Source of the DNA: Hydrogenophaga sp. BPS33
GTDB taxonomy: Bacteria; Pseudomonadota; Gammaproteobacteria; Burkholderiales; Burkholderiaceae_C
Direction: 5' to 3'
NCBI RefSeq assembly: GCF_009859475.1
Contig: NZ_CP044549.1
Location: forward strand, 1,984,001 to 2,048,000
DNA length: 64,000 nt
Below the pieces are notes generated by a model that saw only the letters and a program-made list of their open reading frames with translations, made no database searches and had not been told where the DNA came from. Every line of letters begins with the position of its first letter. Position 1 is the first letter of the stretch. This document shows positions 1-6,757 of this stretch, piece by piece. Position numbers and translations under genes: made by a program.

Positions 1-372
1 TTTCAACACGTTGTGCGCTTCACAGCCCGGGTAGGCAATGGATTCCAGCGGCAGCCATTCCAGCCGCGCGCGGGGCTCCAGCGTGAGAGCCACCTGTTGG
101 GTCGCGGTGGCGCCCTCGGTGCGGTAGAAGCGCGTGGCACCGGGGGTGGATACGAGGCCGTGCGCGCCAGCGTCGGCCCGCACCGTGATGTCCAGCGTGT
201 CACCACCCACCAGCCCGCCGGGCGGGTGCACGATCACGTTGTGGCAGATGCCGCTGCCTTCGGGGTACAGGCTCTTCAGGATGCGCAACGGCCCGGTGTG
301 CGTGTGCCTAAGCACGGTGCGTTGGGCGTTGTCGCGTTGGTAGTGCAGATCGAGTTGGGCGTGCCAGGGCAT
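1..372 (-). CDS. ureD: Urease accessory protein UreD, N-terminal part
   Basis: UreD is an accessory protein for assembling the nickel centre of urease. The 124 visible residues start MPWHAQLDLHYQ. They carry family-typical stretches: a GPLRI-LKSLYPEG segment, a CHNVIVHPPGGLVGGD segment, STPGATRFYR, and LEWLPLESIAYPG near the edge. The gene runs off the left edge, so its C-terminal half is outside the window. It lies downstream of and in the same direction as SBP1 and deaminase 1. This places urease at the end of the purine-to-urea pathway encoded further right. The ATG at 372 is the first plausible start, 71 bases after the deaminase stop codon. Confidence 0.9.
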   Translation of the reverse strand, partial: MPWHAQLDLHYQRDNAQRTVLRHTHTGPLRILKSLYPEGSGICHNVIVHPPGGLVGGDTLDITVRADAGAHGLVSTPGATRFYRTEGATATQQVALTLEPRARLEWLPLESIAYPGCEAHNVLK

Positions 373-443
373 GCGGCGAGTGTACGGGTCGGGTGTGCGT
401 CCAATGGCCGTGAGGTGCCCATCAAGAGCCTATCCAGAGCCCA

Positions 444-929
444 TCAAGGCTGCCAGAAACCCAGATGCGGTTCGCTCGCTTCGTCCACCAGGACCGGGCC
501 GATGCACTCGATAGGGTGGGGCGAGGCGGCGAACACGTCGCGGCACGAGAGTTCGGCGTCGCGCTGTTCGGCGCGCTCGCCCCGGAAAACACGCAGGCGC
601 ACCGCGTCGATGCCGAACACCACGCGCCCGATGTTGCTCCAGAAGATCGCGCCCGCGCACATCACGCAGGGCTCGGCGGACGAATACAGCGTGGCGCGCG
701 ACAAAGTCTCGCGGTCCACCGCGGGGCTCACCTGGCGCACGGCGTTGGTCTCGGCGTGGCCGGTGCAGTCGCCGGTTTCGCTGGTGTTGCACCACGCTTC
801 GGCGAGCACGCGGTCGTCGTCGCCGACGACCACCGCGCCAAAGGGGCGGTTGCCCCTCTCGCGCGCCACGCGCGACCAGCCGATGGCCTGGCGCAGGTAG
901 GCGCCGTCGCGTTCGCTCAGCGCGTTCAT
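444..929 (-). CDS. CDA-superfamily nucleobase deaminase, probable guanine deaminase (copy 1)
   Basis: This is a 161-residue zinc deaminase. The zinc/catalytic motifs are H58-A-E60 and P87-C-x-x-C91, as in Bacillus-type GuaD, cytosine deaminases and TadA-like enzymes. The length and the SNIGRVVFGID segment after the PCxxC motif fit the small GuaD-like group. Guanine to xanthine is the likely reaction given the purine-catabolic neighbours, but cytosine or another aminopurine cannot be excluded. The ATG overlaps the stop of the upstream binding-protein gene (ATGA), so translation is probably coupled. A paralogue with the same layout lies at 3316-3792. Confidence 0.85.
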   Translation of the reverse strand: MNALSERDGAYLRQAIGWSRVARERGNRPFGAVVVGDDDRVLAEAWCNTSETGDCTGHAETNAVRQVSPAVDRETLSRATLYSSAEPCVMCAGAIFWSNIGRVVFGIDAVRLRVFRGERAEQRDAELSCRDVFAASPHPIECIGPVLVDEASEPHLGFWQP

Positions 930-1960
930 GCCGCTTTCACCGCGCGCTCGCCAGCGGCGGGCAGCATGGCGCGGTTGAACACGCCTTCCACACCGGGACG
1001 GGCCTTGAGGCCGAACACGTCCACCACTTCGTCCACCTGCTGTTCCAGCGTGCGCTTGAACACATCGCCCAGGCCGTGGCTTTGCGTGTCGGCAGCGGCG
1101 ATGTAGCGCTGCGTGATGCGCCAGCGCTCCAGCTCCACGGCTTCGTTGAGGATGGGCTCGCGCAGCTTGGCCGCCGCAATGGCGGCAACCGGGTCGCGCA
1201 TGCTTTCCTGGATGGCGCGGTTGGTGGCGCGCAGGAAGCCGGCCACGGCGGCAGGGTTCTGCGTGATCATCTGGTTGCTCGCGAGGATGGCGTTGCCGTA
1301 CAGGTTCACGCCAGCGCTGGTGTATTCGAGGATGGCGAGTTCGTCGAGCTTCATGCGTGCGAACAAAGACACGGCCGAATCGTGGAAGTAGGTGGCGCCG
1401 TCCACGTCGCCGCGCACGACGACGTTGTCGCGCGAGGCGAAGTCGGTGGTGGACCACTGGAAGAAGTTGTCCTTCACGCGCAGCTTGCGCGCCACCAGAG
1501 GCCACGCGCGGCGGGTGGACTCGACGGCGGCGGCGGCGATCTTCTTGCCTTCGAGGCTGCGGAAGTCGCTGGTGATGCCACGGTCCTTGCGGCCGATGAT
1601 CGCAAAGGGTGCGCGGTTGTAGTACTGGTACACGGCCTGCACCACAGGGGTGCCCGCTTGCTGGGCCTGGAACTCGATGAGGGAGCTGATGTCGCCCAGG
1701 CCCATCTGGTACACACCGCTGGCAATGCGCGTGATGGACGCGACCGAACCGGAGCCCACGTCGATGCTCACGTCCAGGCCTTCGTCCTTGTAGTAGCCCT
1801 TGCTCTGTGCGAGGAAGAAAGGCGCGGTCTGTCCGGTGATGCGGAAGTCGAGCGTGAACTTGATTGGGGTAGGCTTGCCCGCGCCTTGCGCCCAGAGGGC
1901 GGGTGCGGCGAGTGCCGACACAGCGGCAGCGGAAGAGGCGAAGAAGTGACGGCGTTGCAT
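926..1960 (-). CDS. NMT1/SsuA-type ABC transporter substrate-binding protein (SBP1)
   Basis: This is a 344-residue periplasmic binding protein of the NMT1/THI5-like family. The N-terminus MQRRHFFASS followed by an alanine-rich hydrophobic stretch has a twin-arginine (RRxFF) signal, with cleavage likely after LWA near residue 24. The mature part begins PIKFTLDFRITGQTAPFFLA, followed by SKGYYKDEGLDVSIDVG, which is typical of the family. No permease or ATPase is adjacent. It may share the permease/ATPase pair at 3789-5411, or serve a unit outside the window. The start is the ATG at 1960, preceded by a GGAG motif. Its long leader contains a candidate xanthine-I riboswitch (2024-2080). The ligand is probably a purine or oxopurine by context. 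Confidence 0.85.
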   Translation of the reverse strand: MQRRHFFASSAAAVSALAAPALWAQGAGKPTPIKFTLDFRITGQTAPFFLAQSKGYYKDEGLDVSIDVGSGSVASITRIASGVYQMGLGDISSLIEFQAQQAGTPVVQAVYQYYNRAPFAIIGRKDRGITSDFRSLEGKKIAAAAVESTRRAWPLVARKLRVKDNFFQWSTTDFASRDNVVVRGDVDGATYFHDSAVSLFARMKLDELAILEYTSAGVNLYGNAILASNQMITQNPAAVAGFLRATNRAIQESMRDPVAAIAAAKLREPILNEAVELERWRITQRYIAAADTQSHGLGDVFKRTLEQQVDEVVDVFGLKARPGVEGVFNRAMLPAAGERAVKAA

Positions 1961-2023
1961 GTCGAAGCTCCAATGAAAAGATCTTGCGTGAACCCGCTGC
2001 GACGCATGGCCGCAGGGGACTGG

Positions 2024-2080
2024 CAAGAGCAATTTCCGGGCGGGTGCATGAACGGGCACGCGCTGAACGCTTCTACTCTG
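2024..2080 (-). ncRNA. Candidate xanthine-I (NMT1-motif) riboswitch, leader of SBP1
   Basis: Read on the minus strand, this leader begins CAGAGTAGAAGCGTTCAGC (2080-2062) and ends GGAAATTGCTCTTG (2037-2024). Both blocks are identical to those in the facing plus-strand leader at 2181-2231. CAGAG can pair with CTCTTG (outer stem, one bulge). The segment between the blocks folds as a second stem, GCG-TGC with GCA-CC-CGC, whose sequence differs from the other copy but still pairs. Two stems with a conserved asymmetric internal loop, upstream of an NMT1-domain gene in a purine cluster, match what I recall of the NMT1 motif (xanthine/urate riboswitch). I could not run a covariance model. Confidence 0.72.
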
Positions 2081-2180
2081 CAAGGCGCCGGTATGCACGA
2101 GCCGTGCCAATACGCAGGCTTCAAAACGGTGCGACGCAAAACCCGCGCGACGTGGTCTGCGTTTTGCTAGCATGCGCACC

Positions 2181-2231
2181 CAGAGTAGAAGCGTTCAGCG
2201 CCGCGCCACGCGGGGCAGGAAATTGCTCTTG
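2181..2231 (+). ncRNA. Candidate xanthine-I (NMT1-motif) riboswitch, leader of the Rieske oxygenase
   Basis: This is the plus-strand twin of the element at 2024-2080. It starts CAGAGTAGAAGCGTTCAGC (2181-2199) and ends GGAAATTGCTCTTG (2218-2231). The inner stem is built from CCGCG and CGCGG with a short CCA-containing loop, a different sequence from the other copy but still paired. The element ends 37 bases before the ATG at 2269, and the AGGAG ribosome-binding site lies at 2254-2258. Control at translation or by RNA accessibility is therefore plausible; no terminator hairpin follows it. The assignment rests on conserved loops with compensating stems and on gene context. Confidence 0.72.
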
Positions 2232-2268
2232 AGATTCCTCAGGCCATTTCTTTCAGGAGCGCTTTGTC

Positions 2269-3288
2269 ATGCTGGTCACCCAACAACCCGTCTTCCGCCG
2301 TTACTGGCACGCTGTCATGCCGTTGGCAGCGCTGGCCGACGGGCCCAAGCCATTTACCCTGCTCGGTGAAAACATCGTGCTCTTTCTGGACGAGCACGGC
2401 GCGCCGGCCGCTTTGAAGGACCGCTGCTGCCACCGCACCGCGAAGTTGAGCAAGGGTTGGTGCAAGAGCGGCGGCATCCAGTGCGGTTACCACGGCTGGG
2501 TCTACAACCGCCAGGGCCGCGTGATCGAGATTCCGCAGTACCCGAAGGAACGCGAGATCCCCAAGGACTACGGCACGGTGGCGTACCACTGCGTGGCGCG
2601 TTACGGCTATGCATGGGTGGCGCTGGAAGACCCGGTGGCCGAGGTGCCGGATATGCCCGAGTTCGAGGCCGAGGGCTGGCGCACGATTTTTCAGTTCTAC
2701 GAGACGTGGCACACGAGCCCGGTACGCGCGCTGGAAAACTCGTTCGACAACTCGCATTTCAGCTTCGTGCACCGCGCCACCTTCGGGGTGGCCGCATCCC
2801 CAGCGCCGAGCAAGTACGAGCTGGTGGAAAACGACGCGGGTTTCTATGCCGAGACGGTGATCGATGCGGTGAACCCGGAGCGCTTCCAGCGCATCAGCGG
2901 CGTGAAAGACCCGATCACGCAGCGGCACATGCGCAACGCGTATTACCAGCCGTTCTCGCGGCGCCTGGACATCGAGTACCCCAGCGGCATCCGCCACGTG
3001 ATCATCAACGCGTTCACGCCGATCGACGACGGCCGCATGCAGTTGTGCCAATGGCTGTTCCGCAACGACACCGAGGCCGATTGCCCGGCGCAGATGCTGA
3101 TCGACTTCGACGACGAGATCACGCGCGAGGACAAGGACATTCTCGAATCGACCGACCCGGACGCGGTGGTGGACTTGCGGCGGCGCGGCGTGGAGTACTC
3201 GATGGACTCCGACCGGCCGGGGATCCTGATTCGTCGCCGCTTGATGGCCATGCTGAGCGCGGCGGGGGAGGCCGAGGCGCACCGCTGA
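2269..3288 (+). CDS. Rieske non-heme iron oxygenase, terminal oxygenase component
   Basis: This is a 339-residue ring-hydroxylating-type oxygenase. The Rieske [2Fe-2S] site is C53-C-H55 and C72-G-Y-H75 (spacing CxHx16CxxH); the usual proline between the first Cys and His is replaced by Cys54. The mononuclear iron site is visible as D160-x-x-H163 and H168 within an NSFDNSHFSFVH segment. No reductase or ferredoxin gene is adjacent. It is divergent from the purine-linked SBP1 operon and shares its RNA leader element, so a purine substrate is likely. Klebsiella HpxD, a Rieske oxygenase proposed to act in purine oxidation, is a possible functional analogue. The start is the ATG at 2269 with AGGAG upstream. 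Confidence 0.85.
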   Translation: MLVTQQPVFRRYWHAVMPLAALADGPKPFTLLGENIVLFLDEHGAPAALKDRCCHRTAKLSKGWCKSGGIQCGYHGWVYNRQGRVIEIPQYPKEREIPKDYGTVAYHCVARYGYAWVALEDPVAEVPDMPEFEAEGWRTIFQFYETWHTSPVRALENSFDNSHFSFVHRATFGVAASPAPSKYELVENDAGFYAETVIDAVNPERFQRISGVKDPITQRHMRNAYYQPFSRRLDIEYPSGIRHVIINAFTPIDDGRMQLCQWLFRNDTEADCPAQMLIDFDDEITREDKDILESTDPDAVVDLRRRGVEYSMDSDRPGILIRRRLMAMLSAAGEAEAHR

Positions 3289-3315
3289 GGCGCACCGGGG
3301 CGCCGGGCACCGCCG

Positions 3316-3792
3316 TCAGCGCGCCGCCCAGAAGCCCTGGTGCGGCGCGAGCATCTCGGCTTCGAGTTCGGGCACGGGGCCAATCACCTCGATCTGTTTC
3401 TGCCCGCGCGCCAGCACCTCGCGGCACGGCAACGACAAGGTGGGGTTCTCTTCGTGGTCGCCGGTGAGCGCGAGCAAGGCCTCTTCGCTCGCGCCGTACA
3501 CCACGCGCCCGATGTTGGCCCAGTACAGCGTGCCGGTGCACATGGCACACGGCTCGAAGGTGGTCACGAGCGTGCAGCGCGCCAGGTATTCGCCGGGGTA
3601 GTTGTCGGCCGCCGTGCGCGCCAGCGTGGACTCGGCGTGGTTCACGGTGTTGATGTTGCCTTGCTCGGCCAGCACGGTTTCGCCATCGGGCGCGACGAGC
3701 AACGCGCCGAACGGGTGGCGGCCCATGCCGGCGGCGTGGCGCGCCACGTCGTTGGCGCGGCGCAGGTGGCGTTGCACTTGTTCGGGGGTCAA
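3316..3792 (-). CDS. CDA-superfamily nucleobase deaminase, probable guanine deaminase (copy 2)
   Basis: This is a 158-residue paralogue of the deaminase at 444-929. Its zinc motifs are H52-A-E54 and P81-C-A-M-C85, and the segment after the second motif (YWANIGRVVYG) resembles copy 1. The start is inferred as TTG at 3792, which overlaps the stop codon of the permease gene (TTGA) and keeps the MTPEQVQRHL N-terminus; the first internal ATG would remove part of the first helix. It is the last gene of a binding protein-ATPase-permease-deaminase series. The encoded importer may therefore bring in the substrate that this enzyme deaminates. Guanine is favoured by context and not proven. Confidence 0.82.
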   Translation of the reverse strand: MTPEQVQRHLRRANDVARHAAGMGRHPFGALLVAPDGETVLAEQGNINTVNHAESTLARTAADNYPGEYLARCTLVTTFEPCAMCTGTLYWANIGRVVYGASEEALLALTGDHEENPTLSLPCREVLARGQKQIEVIGPVPELEAEMLAPHQGFWAAR

Positions 3793-4562
3793 GCGCCTTG
3801 TGTTCCGCGGTGGGCCCAGCCGGTGGTGTGCTTCTCGACGTAGCTGAACAGCTCGTACATGAGCATGGCCATCACGCCGACCACGAGCAGGCCGCTGAAG
3901 GCCAGGCCCATCTGCATGGACGAGCCGGCCGAGATCAGCAGGTAGCCAATGCCTTCGTTGGCCGCCGTCATTTCCGACACCGTGGTGCCCACGAAGGCCA
4001 GCGTGATCGCGACTTTGAGCGAGCCGAAGAAGTAGGGCATGGAGCGCGGCAGGCCGACCTTCATCAACACGTCCCAGCGCTTGGCACCGAGCACGCGCAA
4101 CACGTCTTCCAGCTCGGGCTCCAGCGTGGCCAGGCCGGTGGCGATGTTCACCATGATGGGGAAGAACGAGATGAGGAAGGCCGTGAGGATGGCCGGACCC
4201 GCGCCGATGCCGAACCACACCACGAGGATGGGCACGAAGGCCGCCTTGGGCAAGGCGTTGAACGCGGTCATGAGCGGGTACACGGCGGCGTAGGCCAGGC
4301 GCGAACTGCCAATGAGAAAGCCCAGCAGCACCCCGACCACGATGGCGATGCCGAAGCCGGCCATGGTGACCCAGTAGGTGCGCCACGCGTGGCCCAGGAT
4401 GGTGGTCTTGTGTTCGACGGTCTGTTCCCAGATGCGCGAGGGGCTGGGGAAGATGAACTCCGACACGCCGAAACCGCGCGTGATCAATTCCCAGATCAGG
4501 ACGATGGCCACCAGCAGGATGAAGGGGGACCAGCGTTCGAGTTGTTTTTGTCGTTGCGACAT
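3789..4562 (-). CDS. ABC transporter permease, SsuC/TauC type
   Basis: This is a 257-residue inner-membrane permease of the binding-protein-dependent family used by nitrate, sulfonate and taurine importers. About six hydrophobic helices are apparent, beginning at FILLVAIVLIWELI. The cytoplasmic coupling (EAA) loop is visible as VLRVLGAKRWDVLMKVGLP. It lies directly downstream of its ATPase (18-base gap) and overlaps the deaminase start by four bases. The likely substrate is a purine or related heterocycle, inferred only from the surrounding catabolic genes. Confidence 0.9.
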   Translation of the reverse strand: MSQRQKQLERWSPFILLVAIVLIWELITRGFGVSEFIFPSPSRIWEQTVEHKTTILGHAWRTYWVTMAGFGIAIVVGVLLGFLIGSSRLAYAAVYPLMTAFNALPKAAFVPILVVWFGIGAGPAILTAFLISFFPIMVNIATGLATLEPELEDVLRVLGAKRWDVLMKVGLPRSMPYFFGSLKVAITLAFVGTTVSEMTAANEGIGYLLISAGSSMQMGLAFSGLLVVGVMAMLMYELFSYVEKHTTGWAHRGTQGA

Positions 4563-4580
4563 GTGGGTGCTCCCGCTTCC

Positions 4581-5411
4581 TTATGGGTTGATCACGGTGC
4601 CGGCCTTGCGCATCGCGCCGATGTGGCCGCGCAGCTCGTGCACGATGTCCGAGAACTCTTTGGTGTAGGTCACCTCCAGATCGCGCGTGCGCGGAATCGG
4701 GATCTCGCGTTGCACCACGAAGCGGCCCGGGCTCTTGCTCATGCAATACACCGTGTCGGCGAGAAACACGGATTCGCGCAGGTCGTGTGTGACCAGGATG
4801 ACGTTGAAGCGTTGCGCTTCCCACAGGTCGCGCAGCGTGCACCAGAGTTCTTCGCGCGTGAACGCGTCGAGCGCGCCGAAGGGCTCGTCGAGCAGCAGCA
4901 TCTTGGGTTCGTGGATCAGCGCGCGGCAGATGCTGGCGCGCTGCTGCATGCCGCCCGAGAGTTCCCACGGAAACTTGCTTCCCATGCCGCCCAGGCCCAC
5001 GCTTTCCAGCAGCTTGAGCGCGCGTTCTTCGTATTCCTTGCGTCGGTCTTTGAACTGGCTGCGGTAGGGCTCCACGATTTCCAGCGGCAGCAGCACGTTG
5101 TCCAAGGTGGTGCGCCAGGGCAGCAGCGAGGGCGCCTGGAACGCCATGCCGGAGATCTTCAGCGGGCCGGTCACCGGCTGGCTGTCGATGCGGATGCGGC
5201 CGGTGCTGGGCATCTTCAGGCCGGTGGCCAGTTTCATGAAGGTGGACTTGCCACAACCCGAGGGGCCGACGATGGCGATGAATTCGCCGCGCTTGACCTT
5301 GAGGTTGATGTCTTCGACCGCGAAGATGTTCTGGCGGTGCAGCTCTTCGTTGTAGGCCAGCCAGACCTGGTCGAAGTCGACGAAGAGCTGTTCGCTGGGG
5401 GCTTCTTGCAT
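4581..5411 (-). CDS. ABC transporter ATP-binding protein, SsuB/TauB type
   Basis: This is a 276-residue ATPase energising the importer formed with the permease at 3789-4562. The Walker A motif GPSGCGKST is at residues 49-57, the ABC signature LSGGMQQRA at 152-160 and Walker B LLLDEP at 173-178, followed by the D-loop region FGALD and the switch histidine in VTHD. The gene is downstream of SBP2 but separated from it by a strong terminator-like hairpin (5428-5462). Such a hairpin would let the binding protein be made in excess over the membrane complex. Confidence 0.92.
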   Translation of the reverse strand: MQEAPSEQLFVDFDQVWLAYNEELHRQNIFAVEDINLKVKRGEFIAIVGPSGCGKSTFMKLATGLKMPSTGRIRIDSQPVTGPLKISGMAFQAPSLLPWRTTLDNVLLPLEIVEPYRSQFKDRRKEYEERALKLLESVGLGGMGSKFPWELSGGMQQRASICRALIHEPKMLLLDEPFGALDAFTREELWCTLRDLWEAQRFNVILVTHDLRESVFLADTVYCMSKSPGRFVVQREIPIPRTRDLEVTYTKEFSDIVHELRGHIGAMRKAGTVINP

Positions 5412-5427
5412 GGGATCCGTCTTCCTG

Positions 5428-5462
5428 AAAAAAAGGCCAGCCGCCGGTGGGACGCTGGCCTT
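5428..5462 (-). terminator. Intrinsic terminator (probably partial) between SBP2 and ATPase
   Basis: On the minus strand a 9-bp stem (AAGGCCAGC / GCTGGCCTT, arms 5454-5462 and 5433-5441) with a 12-base loop runs into a tract of seven T (5434-5428). It lies just after the SBP2 stop and 16 bases before the ATPase start. Partial termination here would set the ratio of binding protein to transporter. Confidence 0.8.
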
Positions 5463-5484
5463 GTGGCGGGAGCGCCGAGGGGCT

Positions 5485-6519
5485 TTACTTCTTCACGGGC
5501 GGCAGCACGTTCAGGTCGGCGTCGGAGGGCATCATGGAGCCGTTCCAGATGTCGGCCACGGACACGCGGGTCTTGGTGCCGTAGGCGTCGGACACTTGCG
5601 AGGCCATGAGCGAGAGGCGCGCCGGGTCGACCTTGCCGAAGCCTTCCTTGCGCGCGTCGGGGCTGGCCACCACGGAGTCGATCGCCAGGGCCAGGCGGCG
5701 GGTTTCCAGTGGCACGTTGATGATGCCGTCGCGCTCTTTCACGGTGCCGATGGTGGCAGCGGGGTTGGCCATCACTTCCTTGGCGCCCTTGGCGAAGGCG
5801 GTCAGGAAGGCTTTGACGGCGGCCGGGTTTTCCTTGATGAGCTTGGGCGAAGCAATGATGGCGTTGCCATACAGCTTCACGCCGTAGTCCGCAAAGGGCA
5901 GGATGACCACGTCGGCCGTTTTCACGCCGCGCGCTTCCAGGTTGAGCAGCGAGGTGAAGGAGAAGCCGGTGATGGCGTCGATGTCACCGCGCACCAGCAT
6001 GGTTTCGCGCAGCGGTGGGTCCATGGAGGTCCAGGCCACGTTGCCGATGTTGTTGGCCTTCTGGAACACCGGGAAGCCCTTGCGGCCGGCGTCGAACACG
6101 GGCGCGCCCATTTTCTTGCCGGTCAGGTCGCCGGGCTTGGTGATGCCACTCTTCTTGAGCGCGAGCACGGCGGCGGGCGTGTTGTTGTAGCCCATCATCA
6201 CGGCCACGGGCTTGTTGGGCGCATCGGGGTTGTTGGCGTGGAATTCCATCAGCGCGGCCACGTCGGCAAAGCCCATGTCGTACACGCCCGAGGCCACGCG
6301 GGTGACCGTGCCGCCCGAGCCGTTGCCGGCATCGATGGTCACGTCCAGGCCGGCGGCCTTGTAGTAGCCCTTGGCGGCGGATTGCAGGAACAGCGCGGCA
6401 GGACCTTCGAAACGCCAGTCGAGTTGGAACTTGATGGGCGTCTGTGCCTGTGCGGTGCTGCCGAAGGCGGCGGCGGCGACCAGGGCGGCGGCGGTCTTGA
6501 TGAGATGGCGCTTGTTCAT
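5485..6519 (-). CDS. NMT1/SsuA-type ABC transporter substrate-binding protein (SBP2)
   Basis: This is a 344-residue periplasmic binding protein, the same length as SBP1 and clearly paralogous (PIKFQLDWRFEGPAALFLQ, then AKGYYKAAGLDVTIDAG). It has a Sec-type signal, MNKRHLIKTAAALVAAAAFG, with cleavage near AQA, unlike the twin-arginine signal of SBP1. The start ATG at 6519 has a good AGGAG site. It heads the SBP2-ATPase-permease-deaminase unit. A TGTATACA box and a terminator-like hairpin occupy its leader. The ligand is probably a purine-type compound by context. Confidence 0.88.
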   Translation of the reverse strand: MNKRHLIKTAAALVAAAAFGSTAQAQTPIKFQLDWRFEGPAALFLQSAAKGYYKAAGLDVTIDAGNGSGGTVTRVASGVYDMGFADVAALMEFHANNPDAPNKPVAVMMGYNNTPAAVLALKKSGITKPGDLTGKKMGAPVFDAGRKGFPVFQKANNIGNVAWTSMDPPLRETMLVRGDIDAITGFSFTSLLNLEARGVKTADVVILPFADYGVKLYGNAIIASPKLIKENPAAVKAFLTAFAKGAKEVMANPAATIGTVKERDGIINVPLETRRLALAIDSVVASPDARKEGFGKVDPARLSLMASQVSDAYGTKTRVSVADIWNGSMMPSDADLNVLPPVKK

Positions 6520-6615
6520 GGGTTCTCCTGTGGTGAAGGGGTGGCGGGCGTTCGTTCGCGAAACCCGGGCGTGTGTGGCTGTCAGCAATAACGGTGCCAG
6601 CGCGGCCCACACGCC

Positions 6616-6639
6616 AAAAAAGGCGCCAAGGCGCCTTTT
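6616..6639 (-). terminator. Terminator-like hairpin in the SBP2 leader
   Basis: This is a perfect inverted repeat, AAAAGGCGCC-AA-GGCGCCTTTT (6618-6639). On the minus strand it ends in a run of six T (6621-6616). It lies between the TGTATACA box at 6652-6659 and the SBP2 start at 6519. It could terminate read-through from the permease gene, attenuate the SBP2 transcript, or protect the RNA 5' end. The sequence does not decide between these. Confidence 0.6.
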
Positions 6640-6651
6640 GAGCACAGAATT

Positions 6652-6659
6652 TGTATACA
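6652..6659. promoter_or_regulatory. TGTATACA operator upstream of SBP2
   Basis: The octamer TGTATACA here is one of four copies in the window, all upstream of purine-catabolism genes. It contains TATACA, which can serve as a minus-strand -10 hexamer for SBP2, so a bound protein would block the promoter. The GntR-family protein encoded at 16365-17039 is the likely ligand-responsive regulator. Confidence 0.68.
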
Positions 6660-6707
6660 CGTTCTGGTGTTGCCGGGTTTGCACGCCGTCGAGCGTAACC
6701 CCGAAAG

Positions 6708-6734
6708 GGTGCGCCCCATATCGGGGCTTGCACC
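6708..6734 (-). terminator. Probable terminator of the NCS2 permease gene
   Basis: A 10-bp interrupted stem is formed by GGTGC-GCCCC (6708-6717) and GGGGC-TT-GCACC (6723-6734) with a five-base loop. It starts 23 bases after the permease stop codon on the minus strand. The sequence that follows is only weakly T-rich (CCTTTC), so it may be an RNA-stabilising hairpin instead. Confidence 0.45.
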
Positions 6735-6757
6735 ATGTTGGGGGGCTTAAGACCCTC

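Noticed and set aside
13..900. A 295-codon open frame on the plus strand across the left edge
   Set aside because: Its translation is low-complexity Arg/Ala/Pro sequence and it lies opposite ureD and deaminase 1, which have clear motifs. It is an antisense artefact of high GC content.
2024..2231. Simple DNA operator (protein-binding inverted repeat) as the explanation of the mirror-image blocks
   Set aside because: The stem sequences between the blocks differ yet still pair in both copies, which fits RNA structure. A protein site would not require this. It cannot be fully excluded without a covariance search.
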